From Cristatella mucedo (taxonomy: Eukaryota; Bryozoa; Phylactolaemata; Cristatellidae), in contig WPIO01000001.1 of NCBI GenBank assembly GCA_009760855.2, positions 16,811,501 to 16,875,500 on the forward strand: 64,000 nt of DNA, given 5' to 3'. The position numbers and the translations under genes are program-made. Positions within the stretch are counted from its first letter, which is position 1; each line of letters begins with the position of its first letter. The notes beneath the pieces were generated by a model that was not told where the DNA came from, did not search any database, and saw only the letters and a list, made by a program, of their open reading frames with translations. Below, piece after piece: positions 52,301 to 63,454 of this stretch.

Positions 52301-53989
52301 CGCATGCCACTCAACACATCACTCAAAGCCTCAGCACTAACAACTCCTTCAATACCCTTCGAGGTGATCCGAAAGGCCAGCGTGCAGCCTGAAAAGACTC
52401 CTTAGGCGGCACCAAGAAGACTCCCGGGCACCAGAAAAGACCTCGTGGCACCAGAAATGCCTCGACAAGCTTAGGCTACTGCGCAAGCCGATAGCTCACC
52501 AACTAGGTCGACTCTTAAGCACCCATTACAGCTCATGCCCAACAGGTACTGAAAGCAAAGTGCTAACTACGAGCTGTTAGATTAATGTTTAATGTGGACA
52601 AAATATTACAACGCTAAGGATTTTTGCAAACAGTCGTTGGGCTGGAACTGGTTGTTTCATGCAACTATAGCAGATTCTTACTGTCGACGAGTTCATAACC
52701 AAACCAAGGTGCAAGGGCTCCACTGACACTCCTTTACCGTGAGCATAAACCGGGCTTGCTCTAACAATTGACTGCTGCAGGGCATGGGCAAACAAATATC
52801 TAAGCACCCATTTCAAAAAGAGCCGAGTCTCACCGGCAGCACACTGCTGCGAAGCAGCAGACGTAGCTGACAGAAAAATATCCTTTTTGATTGACATCCT
52901 GATGAGTAATACAAAGTACACAATACAAATACATCCACGACACTCGCGTGCTTACATAAAAGCGCACAGATATGCATCGACAACAGGATACACAGATCAA
53001 ACCCGAGGGTGCGCTTCCCCGTGTGCAGGTGATGGAGGCAAAGAAACTAACGCATTCACGCTACTCCACGGTGACAGACATATAGAACTCCAGTGCCCAG
53101 CGCCATTTCTTTTTTGGTGCTGCTTCCTGTCGCTGCTCTATACTCAAGCCTAACAGCATGGCATGGCCCGTGCATGTAGCAACGGCGGGCCCAAAAACGC
53201 ATCCCGCTTGCTCATCGGCCATTGTCAGTCTCCTTCCGAAGCAGATTATTAAGCTAGTACAGAACAGGACCTCGGCACCAGTAATGCGCAAGGCTGACCG
53301 CTGAGCGAGCAGCGGCTGATGAGCGTCGCTGAGCAGGACGGGGGCGCCCCATCTGTGGCCAGTCTGCCCGCTGGGCATGCGCGCGTGTGAAGAATGTCAG
53401 TCGAATCGCTCCACAGCAGCTCCAGGGCAGGCACCGATCACCGGCGACGCTCGAGCATAGGACAGGCCACGCATGCGCCAAACACCACGACAATCCATCA
53501 ATTGCGTGACTCCGAATGCGTTCATGCCTTGGCTGGCAGCGCTACCCGCCGGCGGCAGCTCGCTGCATCGCCTGCCTGCAGGCAGGTCTGGATCTCGAAA
53601 CCGCCATTGCTGGCGTCACTACAGCGCGAATCGGCGCCTTGCCGAGGCCTGGCGCCTTGCCGAGGCCTAGCGCCTCTTGGGCCAGCGTGGCAACTCGGGG
53701 GACTTGCTCTTTGGCCGTCTGAGCATGCTGTCGTTGCCAGCCCCTTCGAAGGTCCGCCTGCCCCGAGCGATGGTCCCGCCAGGCTCTCGACCACGCAGGA
53801 ATGTCACGTGGTTGCTGCTGATGCTTCCAGTCCCGCGCCTGCAGCGCGACGGCACTGTCATCTGCCCGGCCTCCCGACGACAAAGAGAGACGGCACGATA
53901 TGGCGATGGCGCATGCACGAGCTCGGCTTTAGCTGCGTGCATGGGCATTCCCTACACGTGGTGCTGCTGCGAGCGAGTGCAGGCGCTGG
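52301..53989. other. Presumed FOXO 3'UTR and downstream DNA
   Basis: Region following the FOXO stop on the minus strand. It is GC-rich from 53,240 to 53,990, and the many open frames there are compositional. No AATAAA was found close to the stop. An ATTAAA lies on the minus strand near 52,588. The 3'UTR end is unresolved. Confidence 0.3.
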
Positions 53990-54622
53990 CTATGAAAGCA
54001 CCAGGCTGCCGCCGTTTGGCGCGCCGTTGCCACCACCACAGCCTGCGGCCTCTCCACACGGCTGATACGTGTCGATGCCGGTGAAATCGAGGCTGCCGTC
54101 GATGCTCAGCTCCTGCCTGATGACCATGTCTACGTCGCACTCGATGGCCTCGGCTCGCAGCGAGTCAAAGTTGAAGTCCAGGTCGCTGGGAAGGCCCTGC
54201 TGGCGCTGTTGCAGCAGCTGCTGCTGCTGCATGTCGGCCAGAATACCACTGCCGCTGGAGCTGTAGCTGCTGCTGCCTGCCAGGCCGGATGGGTCGAGGC
54301 GGGCAGCCAGTGAGCCTGTCGATGCCAACACTGGAGTGTGGTTTCTTGCATAGGCCAGCTGGCTGAGGCTGGCGCACACACCGCTTGGTCCGTTACCAAA
54401 CGTGCCGTCACCGCCGCCCCCGCGAGTCTGCAGTCCTTTCTGGCGAGTACCGCTGGCATTAGAATGCACGCTGGTGGCTGCAGAAACCGCCAGATGCTCC
54501 CCGCTGCCACCCGACGACGGCTGGCGCAAACTGCTGAACTGCTGATGCTGCTGCAGGGCAGCTCGAAGCAGGGAGCTGGCAGACGATGACGAGGAGGATG
54601 AGGGCACTTGATGCGGTCGCTG
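53990..54622 (-). CDS. FOXO: FOXO last coding exon, transactivation C-terminus
   Basis: Acceptor TTTTTTGCAG, 210 codons and TAG. Ser/Gln-rich start, then [20 protein letters not shown], a short Gln run and [20 protein letters not shown] with [18 protein letters not shown]. The last segment is the acidic-hydrophobic motif at the end of FOXO proteins that binds CBP/p300 in well-studied members. About 36 Gly/Pro-rich residues follow. Confidence 0.95.
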   Translation of the reverse strand, partial: QRPHQVPSSSSSSSASSLLRAALQQHQQFSSLRQPSSGGSGEHLAVSAATSVHSNASGTRQKGLQTRGGGGDGTFGNGPSGVCASLSQLAYARNHTPVLASTGSLAARLDPSGLAGSSSYSSSGSGILADMQQQQLLQQRQQGLPSDLDFNFDSLRAEAIECDVDMVIRQELSIDGSLDFTGIDTYQPCGEAAGCGGGNGAPNGGSLVLS

Positions 54623-55262
54623 CTGCAAAAAACAGGACTCAACTGCCCGCCGACTGCTGCCAACTGGTCACACGGCAGCTTGACTCGAGCAGCAGCGTGG
54701 CACACAGGACCAAGGGAAGCACACGACCAATGAATTAAAAAGATCGATGAATGAACATAGCGATGCATGCATGTGCACAGCTCCCAGCAAGAGTAGACAA
54801 ATGCGACTTAAAAACTAAATGCCATGTTCAATTGAACGACGGATCGCCAAAAGGCAGCCAATGTACATGAAAGGTATGTCAAGTTTGATGCACATTTTTT
54901 ATATCACGTCTGATGCAAATAGAATAATAACACTATACATTTGTACAGTACAGATACTGCTAAATCCAGCTACCTTTTTTTTACGAGTTTAAGCCACACT
55001 TTTCTTTATTTTTTGGAAAAAAATAAACCTGCGACTTATACACTGCTAGTCAGTGTCAGTCACTGCATACAGTGAATGTGACAATTCAGACACTGACAAC
55101 GTTGCAGAAGACTATGAAGATGTTAGCAGTGATACTGATGACAAGTTTCTTGCTAACTGTGACGATCAAAGCAAACCTACATCAATACAAAATGAGCTAT
55201 ATATTCAGAAATATTTTTCAATTTTTTTTTCAATATACTTTGCATATGTGCGCGGGCGCGTA

Positions 55263-55317
<55 letters not shown>

Positions 55318-58300
55318 TTCCGTAGCTGGGCAGAAGGCATTAACGTGCTCAAAATGATTATGCTAGAAAATTTTTGTGTACTACACGATGATAATGCTAG
55401 GCAAATTTTACGGTTGAGTAAACATCTAGGCAGCCGGTACCTTAGACATGTCCGATCTCCTACTAAATAGTTTTGCCTTGCAAATACTATTTTTACTGGA
55501 GCAAGATATCAAGCATGCATTTAGTATAAAGTGCACCGAAATTGGTGACGTCTTTTTCTGTATGAGTCGAAGCAGAAGTCAGCAGGCACCAGTTGGGCAC
55601 CTCCATACCGGATGGAGCCAGATCTTTGAGCAGGTGTGCATACATAAACACATGCAATCTTCAAAAATTAAGGGATGGGAAACTTTGCGCCTTTGGATCT
55701 CAAAAGCTAAGGGCCAACGACATAATCTAGACTTGTTACTGCATAATTGAAAGATCGTTTAAGTTCTAATCGAGCTATATTGATGAGAACTACTCACAAA
55801 TTTGTTCGGGCACCGGGCCACTTATATAAGCCAAAAGCAAACTGCATAACCTTCACAAGGAATGCAATAAAATCGAGTCACACGATAGCATGCTCGCCGA
55901 TGCACAATTCGTATCTACCGGATGAAGCAGCTGTCGTACGTAGTTACAAGCTGCTGGGTAGGCAAGGACCATTTTTAATTGGTTATCGCCAATCCGGGCA
56001 ATGACAAAACTTAACGGTAGGGGAATGACAACAAAGCAGAGCGATCCAACATCTGGCTCTATTACCCCCATCCAGCCACAACGAGCAGTGTGCACGGTCG
56101 CAAATGCAACCCGATGACAAGCAAGAGCTACGGCAGAGAAGCCAACCAGCACGACTCCGAGCACTCACCTGCATTTGACTAGTGCGAAGCTGCGAGAAAC
56201 CTGCAGAGTCCGGCGTGCACGAGAGGTTGCCTCCACTGCCATTACGCTGGCCGAACGGCGGCGGTGGAGGAGAGGGGCCTGAAGCACCTTGCTGGCCTAA
56301 GTATCGCTGCTGCTGCTGTGGAATCGACTGCTGCTGGTCAAGATGGCCACTGCTATCAAATATAATTGGGGACTGCGACTGTGGCGATGCAGAGCCAGTG
56401 TCGGCCAGCAGATCGCTCAGTAGCCGACTGCCAGAGCCTGCAGCCACGGCAGCTGAGTACATAGGGGGTGGTGGTGGCTGCTGAGACGGTGGCGGTGACT
56501 GTGTGCCAGTGGTCAGCAGCCCACCAAGCAGTCCGAGGCTGCTCCGGCCAGCTGATACATATTGCTGCTGCTGGAGTGGGTGCTGCTGCTGCTGGTGCTG
56601 CTGCGGCTGCTGGAGTTGGTGCTGCTGCTGGTGCTGCTGCAGTTGCTGCTGGAGTTGGTGCTGCTGCTGCAACTGCTGCTGTGGCTGCTGGAGTTGGTGC
56701 TGCTGCTGTTGGAGTTGGTGCTGCTGTTGCAGCTGCTGGTGCTGCTGTTGCAGCTGCAGCTGCTGAGGAGAGGACGGTGAAATTGGCGAGTCAGCCGCCA
56801 GCAGACTGCTAAGCAGCCCATTTGCAGACGATGACGAGTATTGTGGTTGCTGGACTGAAGCCTGTGGCTCTGCCATGTCAGACGCCAGCAGGTCATTCAG
56901 CAGGCTGCCACCAGACGGTGACCGGTAGTGCCTCTGCTGCTGCTGGATGCTCGATGATGCTAATACAGGCGATGTCCCACCGAGGAAAAAAAGTGACGAC
57001 TGTTGGTCATATGATACTGCTTGCTGCTGTGTTGTCTGCGACGGACCTGCGGGTAGGGAGGTAAGTCATCAATATCAGCATTTTGTCAATCATGCTGACG
57101 CACAGCTTTTGCTAGGCAACACAGCCAGCCGACAGACAGACAACACGGCCAGCATGTTCAGCCAACATAGTGCACGCTGACATGATCTAATGCATCATCT
57201 ACATGACAACTGTAGAACAACATGCATGTGCATACACTGAACAAACCCGGGAAGTAAACTTTGGGGCAGAAGTATTCTTGGGTTGACAAAGTAATTTGCA
57301 AGCCAATAAGTGCATACTGAGGTGCACACAATCATTGACGACTATGGCAGCTAACTTATACTACGGAACACGTGCTGCAGCACAGCCAATCATGAACTAG
57401 CACAATTTTTGCCCGTGTGGGCAATTAAGGCCGTACAAACTTCCACAAACACGCAGTTAATGACGGCCTATCTTAGCGCAACAGGTATCTTTTTTTAACC
57501 TGCAAGCATTATCCACAAGGTTAGCCATAACAGTTCCATGTGAGAACTTGGCTACCGAATGCGTACCGAAAGCCGCTTAGGCTGTGAGTGCGTTATGCAA
57601 AACTCTCCTGCATAACACCCACATATGCGGCAATCGAGCGTGAGCTTAAGCAACAACTAATGAAGACATTTCCCTTCCCATCCATCTAAGCCTGAATCAG
57701 TTTCGCCAGCAGCCATGTACAGATGCAGCAACGAACAGTGCGCACGACTCTATATGCAAGCCGACGATGCTGCAGTCACGAAACGATATGCAGATACGAT
57801 ATGTTGCAACCAAATAATGCTGTCAATCCCAATCGTCAAAGGGTATCACGAAACACTGTTCTACCAGCTAACGACGAAAATGTATACGCATCTCCGTCTG
57901 TAACTCCACAAAGTCACAAAGACCATGTGGGTGTCACGCAGGAGAGTTTTGCATAGCGCACTCACAGCCTAAGCGGCTTTCGGTACGCATTCGGTAGCCA
58001 GAAGACTTCGTCTCACGCAACAAAGAGAAAGTGAGAAGCATAGCAGAGTCAGGAGATCAGTTGAAGTAGTGAGTAGCATGGCAGTAGCAGCTCAGGACCG
58101 CTGAAAAGGACGAGCAGCAGGAGAGTAGTTGTCGTTGCGTAAGAACGATGAAGCCATTGGCAGCACGCCATTCTAACGCACGAGGCTGGCACTAGTGCAA
58201 GCCCTGCTCGGGGAGCACCAGGTGAGCAACGCCTTGCGATCAGCAAGTCGTCTCTCACTCGGCTGAGGAAGCACGGGGAGTAGGTGCACTAGCGGCAAGA

Positions 58301-61300
58301 GACCGAGCAGCTTCAGCAGAAGCGACTGCTATTCAAACGTTTGTCTGACCCGAGAGACGATGCAGCGCTGCCAGCGCTGTGAGAGGCCGCCCTCAGCCAG
58401 GCATGCGGCAGCAGCACTGCTAGCGCAAAGGCGGCCGTGGAACGTACCACAGAATGTCTGAGGTGTCAGAGGCTGCAGCTGCTGCAAATGTCCACTGCTT
58501 CCCTGCGAAGTGAGCTGCGGCTGCTGCTGCGACGGTGCAATCAGCAGGGCCTGGGCCGAACCGTACGTGCTGCAGCCCAGTCCTTCGGTGAGCTCGTCCA
58601 TGTACGACCCTGACATCTCGCTAGCGGTGAGCTTCATTATGTCGACGAGGTTGGCAGCCAGAGAGTCCTGCTCCCCTCCGCCGCCTCCTCCGCCATGCGC
58701 TGCTTGATATGGGTCGGAAGCCAAATAGTCCGACAGGTTTGACTCCGAGCCCCATGGCGACATTTGAGGCACCTGAACGATAATTCCGGCCGGGCGCATC
58801 AAAGTCGTTTCAGCGAGCGTCCGCCACGAATGCAAAGTAAACCGTCCTGTTTTCGGCCGAACTTTGGGAGCACAGAAACTGAAGGCACTGTGTCAAAACG
58901 AGTTCAAGCTCAGAAAGATGTTATGAAGCCAGTCGGAAGCAAGTTCCAGGTTTTGGTAGAATACAAACTAAAGGCACGGTCTCCAAAGGATTTGAGATTC
59001 GTACAAGGTATAGGTAATCGATTAGATTCCGAAAAGCAAGCCCTACAATGCTTGGCCTGGTGGGGGAGTAGATCTGATAGGTAGGCTAGAGCCAAAGAAT
59101 GAACGGGCCGAAAATTGAGCAACAAAACCTTGACGTCGATGTGCTGCTTGACTGGTTGCCAGTGCAGGTGCGTGAAGTGGTGAGATGTGGCAATTTCGAC
59201 ACTCACGACAGACGAGCACAGATGCAGCATTTTGCACCAACTATTAGCTCCTGATTGCACATGCAGGAAGACCAGCAAGCAATGAGTTACAGAAGTCGAG
59301 ATACGATGTCACAAATGTACTGCACTTAGTCAGAGGTGCAAACTCGTCGAGCATGTCAGCTGGTGTCACGTTGTAGCAATCTACCAAAGATGACAGGTTT
59401 GAAGAGGAATTGAGCAGCAGAGGCAAAGCAGATATCCTTGCACGGACAGCATCGATGTCAAGGGTCTTGAGGTTTTGCGACTCACAGTTGATTTTAGATA
59501 AGGAGGAGGGGGCACACACTGTAGACTGAATGAGATCTGCATGTGGTCAGATAAGCAGAATTTGGTTATAATTGGTGAAGAAAATGAGCAGTTGTATGAG
59601 AAAATTTGGTCGAGTGCGTGACCCTGATGTGAGCAGGGCCATGCACATGAGCCACAAGAGACAATGAATCAGTCAGTGTACGAAATTCAGTGCAGAAGGC
59701 ATCAGATAAGTAATCAAAATGAATGTTAAAATCATTTATAAAGAGGAAAGATTGATTTCTTGCACACAGAATTGAAATGAGATCAGAGAAATCTTGAGAT
59801 AAAGGAGGACTTGGTAACAGGTGGGCGACATACTATTGCCCCCATCGGTAGCTTGTTGTCGGGTGAAATCAAGATAATAGATGCAAACGACTGCTTCGAG
59901 GGTACTGCAAACAGCTTGAAGTCGAAGTTGGAGCGTGTGATAATAGCGACTCCACCTGTATTCCAAAGACAAGCACAAGTTGGGCCACCGGAGTTATAAC
60001 AGGCCTGATGACCACTAAGTTAGAGAGATTCACACGCTTGACGGAGACCTTGCTCAGAGGTTCGAGACAATGCTAGGAATACCAAACAAGCGGGTACTTC
60101 AGCTCGAAGCTCCTGCCGAACGAGCGGTTTCTCAGCTTGGGGGGAGGAGCCCATGTGGCTCTGGGGTGCTTTTCTTTTGTTAATGTATAACTCACGGATC
60201 TTAGCAACAGCAAAAAAATCTAGGAATGCATTTGAACTGCGATAAGGAAGCGATACTAGGTATGCACGATCATAACTAACATGCAGGTTACTAGCCGCCT
60301 GTGTATCTAACGCCACGGCCGGCATGGCAGACCGTGGCAGCCGGAAGCGAAAAGCGTTTAGATGTCCATAGGCACAGATGAATGCAGGAAAACTAGACTG
60401 ATGAGAATAGGCCTTCATCTAGCAACAGGTCATTACAGAATAGGACAATTGGATTCCCTACATTTGCTGGGGGTGGTGGATGTACTCAAGGGGTAGGGGA
60501 GGAGAGGGGGGGAGGTTGGCAGAGCCAATTTTTCTTGATTAGGCTTTCCAAATTCTGAGCTAGGTTTGCCCATAACCATCAAGTCGGCTTTATGGCAATT
60601 CAATTTGAGCAAGTCTGGCTCATAGAGCTACGGTTCCGGTCGAGCGAAGCCCAGATGCCAAGTACATAATTACCAGTCCAGCACTTTGCAGAACACAAGC
60701 AGCCAGGTCCCTGGCCAGAGACAGAAGCAAACAGCCTTGGATGCTTGACATCGGCAGGACCGGCAGGGCATCAAGGTCGAGCCATCAGCTACTTATCAGC
60801 TGTTATCAGCAGCTCGCTCAGGCAGCACACACAGGCTCAGAGGGAGAGCAACACGTGGCGGTGTGGCGACTGCCCTTCGCCTGTGACGGCACAACCGAAG
60901 AGTAGAGAGAAAGAGGTAGAGGGACGCTGTGAATGGGCAGCGCCTACACGTACCTGCGACGTGTGCATGTCGGTGTCCCTTAGAGTCATGGGTGACATCA
61001 CTATGCTGCTGGCGTTGCTGCTGGCACGCGAGCGGAAGCCACCAGGCGACAGTTCAAAGTCGCCACCGTTGTCCTCCATGAGTCCGCTAGATACTAGTAG
61101 GAGAAGAGAGATCAACAGGCGTCAGGCAAAGATCCGCGCGTGCAAGGTGCTGTAGCGGCAGAAAGGGGCCACTGCTTGCTTTCCCACGTGGAGCCCCCCA
61201 CCCCACTCCACGCCCTGTCGAGGTAGCCTCGAAGTGAGTGAGTGCAAACTGGACGAGAAGGGCCGAGCGGCTCTGGCAGCTGCGGTTCTGTTACTACTAG

Positions 61301-61540
61301 TCGGCCCGGTCGCCTCGCCCGGTGCCTCCTACTTGCCCTCCTGTCTCGGTGACAGCGACACAGCAGCAGATAGGGTAATCTTGCTACATGCCTCACTCCC
61401 CCACCCCTCTCGTCCCTCTGGCTAGCCGTGCTTAGCATCCTGAAACGATGAAGGTCTCCCCATCGTGCACCGAACATCGACCAGACAAACACTGCAGTCC
61501 AAGCACTTACTGCTGTAGCCAAGCAGCATCCCATGCAGTG

Positions 61541-61624
<84 letters not shown>

Positions 61625-63454
61625 TGTGGGCATATAGGTGGCTCGTGGTCTACATAGTCAACACTTAATTGGGCCTATTGTACATTCAGTTTTCGGTGCC
61701 TATTTTTTGCATTTAGAACTTCTGACCCATTTTCCTTGTCGGCGTTGTTACTTGTTCAATAATAGAAGGGATTTAATACAGACATTAAGCCAGGCATGCC
61801 CTGCAGACCTGCCAGTAGATTTGCCATAGCGAGGGAATCGGCAAGGTCCAGAAGGCTACAAAAGAAGACAATACACCCAACAGACGTGTCAAACAAAGTA
61901 ATCTACCCACGTGTGTATGCATCTCCATCTGTATGCAATAACTGCACTGAGCCGAAAACACAGTGGGTATTATGCTGAAGAGTTGTCCTTAGCATGCTCC
62001 GCGACTAAGCAGCTTCGGGTGAGCATTCGGTCGCCAACAAAATTAATCTCACGCAACAGAGAGAAAGCAAAAGGCACAGCTAAGTCAACGGCAGTCGAGG
62101 AAATAAGTAGCATGGAAGTAGCAGCGTAGGACGGCTGGAAAGAAGGAAAGAATGTGGCAGAATAGGCAGCAGGAGAGAAAGTGTCGTTGCTCAAGAATCG
62201 CAGACATGAGTTCCAAGGTCAAGGACCAGCAGAGCAAACGCCTCGGCCACTATCATTCTGTAAGTGATACAACAAAACAACTAATTTATAGTCCTGAGAT
62301 AACTTGAGGGGAGGCACAAGGCGGCTGAAAGAGCTGCAAAAGTTCACCGGGGTATGACGGAGCCTAACCATTTGGTGTGCATTGAGGATCAGTGTAAGAA
62401 TTTTGCTTTCAATACATTGATCAACAGGAAGCCGTCACAGCTCCATCAGCAAAAGAGACACACGGCCGACTTTCTTGAATTTTTTAAACTTGGCAGCCAC
62501 ATTCAGCACCAACTGCAGAGGTGTGATTGATCTGACTGGCAATGCATCGACATGGGGGCAATGCACTTCCTACGAGGATGGCCGATTCAACCATCAATCT
62601 GACATAGTCCCGAAGGATCCAGGCAAGTGAACAGTAAGAAGCAGGAAGACCAGCAAACAGCAAGGATCATTGGCAAACCTCGTCTCACACAGGTTCACAC
62701 GCAAGTGCACTTTAACAAAATCTAACCAGCCCATGATCACGATCGCAGCAGCAGGCCCTAAGGTGCCAGCAAGGACAGAGTCCCCTTAGTGAGAGCTGGA
62801 TCCTAGCGGGCAGCTCCACCCGGCAGAAGCATCTGGCCGTAGTAGAACGGCAAGCCAAAAGAATGGAATGCCACATAACTTCGTTAAGGAATCGGGCTGG
62901 CAAAAGCAGCAGCTAGGCTCGGCGGCCGTACACGTTCCAAGCGATTCCGGGACACAGTTGGCCGCATGTCTATGCAATGCGCAGGGTACTGTCGGCGGTC
63001 CTGCCAAGAGCAGCCATGCAGGCCGCAGAGGCTCCGACCAGAACCCAAAATTGCAAGCGGAAGTCAATCGTGTCTCGAGGCAGATTGGGGCAACCTCAGG
63101 AGGAAAGCGCGTAGCAAGCGAAAAGCACACGGGGCAGCAGAGCGCCTGCACGCAGGCGCACGAAAAAAATGATGACACACATTGACAGCACTCACTGGGA
63201 TCCTGCGAGCCGCTGCAGCCGTCGGCTAACGAGCCCCCATTGCCATTGGAGCCGGCTCGCATGGCTTCCACCTTCTTCTTGGCACGTCCACGCTTTTTCT
63301 CGTATGCCTTGGTGTCCATCGACGTTGCGCGCCGACGAGGCGTCTTGCCCGGCTTTGCATCCGGGTTCATTACCCACCAAGACGACTTACCAGCACCCTC
63401 GTTTTGGATGCGCATGAATCTGTTGTGGAGCGAAAGGTTGTGGCGTATCGAGTT
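53990..63454 (-). CDS. FOXO: FOXO forkhead transcription factor, 3' part (five coding exons, 5' incomplete)
   Basis: A nuclear forkhead factor normally restrained by insulin/PI3K-AKT signalling. The exons join in phase to 744 residues, starting in mid-domain. Residues 1-65 are the second half of the forkhead domain (helix 3 [13 protein letters not shown], wing [10 protein letters not shown]). They are followed by the AKT site RRRATSMD (41-47 region) and a basic AKKK segment. A second AKT site, [10 protein letters not shown], lies in the next exon. Later come a Gln-rich tract, four LLxxLL motifs and the C-terminal acidic motif ([12 protein letters not shown] ... [16 protein letters not shown] ... 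LDF) typical of the FOXO activation domain. The intron inside the forkhead domain just before NSIRH is a hallmark of FOXO genes. The N-terminus, first AKT site and first half of the domain lie beyond the window. It looks intact. Confidence 0.96.
55265..55313. repeat. (CA)n microsatellite
   Basis: About 24 CA units in the last FOXO intron. Confidence 0.97.
56169..57046 (-). CDS. FOXO: FOXO exon with Gln-rich tract and four LLxxLL motifs
   Basis: Acceptor CCCGCAG, donor GTGAGT, 292 codons after a split glycine. The Gln/His/Leu/Pro tract (56,562-56,765, 68 residues) mixes CAG and CAA codons. LLNDLL (56,886-56,903), LLSSLL (56,799-56,816), LLGGLL (56,514-56,531) and LLSDLL (56,406-56,423) flank it. 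The rest is Ser/Pro-rich and probably disordered. Confidence 0.92.
57480..57890. repeat. Repeat C, copy 2, FOXO intron
   Basis: Partner of 49,326-49,688. It contains an extra 76-base LINE-B piece (57,549-57,624) at a point where copy 1 (near 49,410) is uninterrupted. Confidence 0.85.
57891..58140 (-). mobile_element. LINE-B 3' end, FOXO intron
   Basis: ATCTCCGTCTGTAACTCCAC tail through AGGACCGCTGAAAAGGA on the minus strand. Very similar to the copies at 7.1 and 49.7 kb. Confidence 0.88.
58448..58772 (-). CDS. FOXO: FOXO exon, Gly run and [20 protein letters not shown]
   Basis: Acceptor GTTCAG, donor GTACGT, 108 codons plus one base. Contains a seven-glycine run and a conserved-looking helix [20 protein letters not shown] that could include an export signal. 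The end is Gln-rich. Placement is supported by matching phases on both sides. Confidence 0.9.
58900..60130 (-). mobile_element. LINE-A copy: endonuclease and C-terminus without RT core
   Basis: Lies in the FOXO intron before the Gly-run exon. From the right on the minus strand: an endonuclease remnant with [10 protein letters not shown] near 59,740, then the linker [19 protein letters not shown] and [12 protein letters not shown]. This joins directly to [17 protein letters not shown] and the post-RT region ([35 protein letters not shown]). The whole RT palm is missing between linker and C-terminus. Confidence 0.82.
60131..60953. other. FOXO intron, nothing recognised
   Basis: Includes a G-rich stretch (60,470-60,520). 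No repeat hallmark or coding domain seen. Confidence 0.4.
60954..61093 (-). CDS. FOXO: FOXO exon with AKT site [10 protein letters not shown]
   Basis: Phase requires the acceptor CTACTAG at 61,094. The alternative TAG six bases further would break the frame. 46 codons: [20 protein letters not shown] then [24 protein letters not shown] matches the third AKT site of FOXO proteins, and the following serines resemble the casein-kinase-1 cluster. Donor GTACGT. Confidence 0.93.
61546..61622. repeat. (TG)n microsatellite
   Basis: About 38 TG units in the FOXO intron before the AKT-site exon. It is read as His-Thr repeats in a spurious minus frame. Confidence 0.97.
61910..62450 (-). mobile_element. 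LINE-B 3' end, diverged, FOXO intron
   Basis: GCATCTCCATCTGTATGCAA tail, TAAGCAGCTTCGGGTGAGCA, CATGGAAGTAGCAGC and the ORF2 C-terminal region to about 62,440. Older than the other LINE-B ends, judging by divergence. Confidence 0.8.
62451..63195. other. FOXO intron, nothing recognised
   Basis: Open frames continue past the exon donor at 63,196 but show no domain. Confidence 0.4.
63196..63454 (-). CDS. FOXO: FOXO exon with second half of forkhead domain
   Basis: Acceptor CCCCAAG, donor GTGAGT, 86 codons plus one base. Starts [20 protein letters not shown] and includes [20 protein letters not shown] with the AKT consensus serine in RRRATSMD, then a basic KKRGRAKKK stretch suited to nuclear import. 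Confidence 0.96.

Noticed and set aside
53394-54768. Several long frames on both strands around the last FOXO exon
   Set aside because: Only the minus frame ending at 53,990 carries the FOXO C-terminal motif and a matching splice phase. The others are compositional.
56468-56812. Ala- and Cys-rich plus frames opposite the Gln tract
   Set aside because: They are the complementary reading of CAG/CAA repeats in the FOXO exon.
61082-61088. Alternative acceptor TAG for the FOXO AKT-site exon
   Set aside because: It would leave one base instead of two and break the frame. The upstream CTACTAG keeps the phase.
61112-61633. 173-codon minus frame with a His-Thr run
   Set aside because: The run is the (TG)n microsatellite and the rest lies in a FOXO intron.
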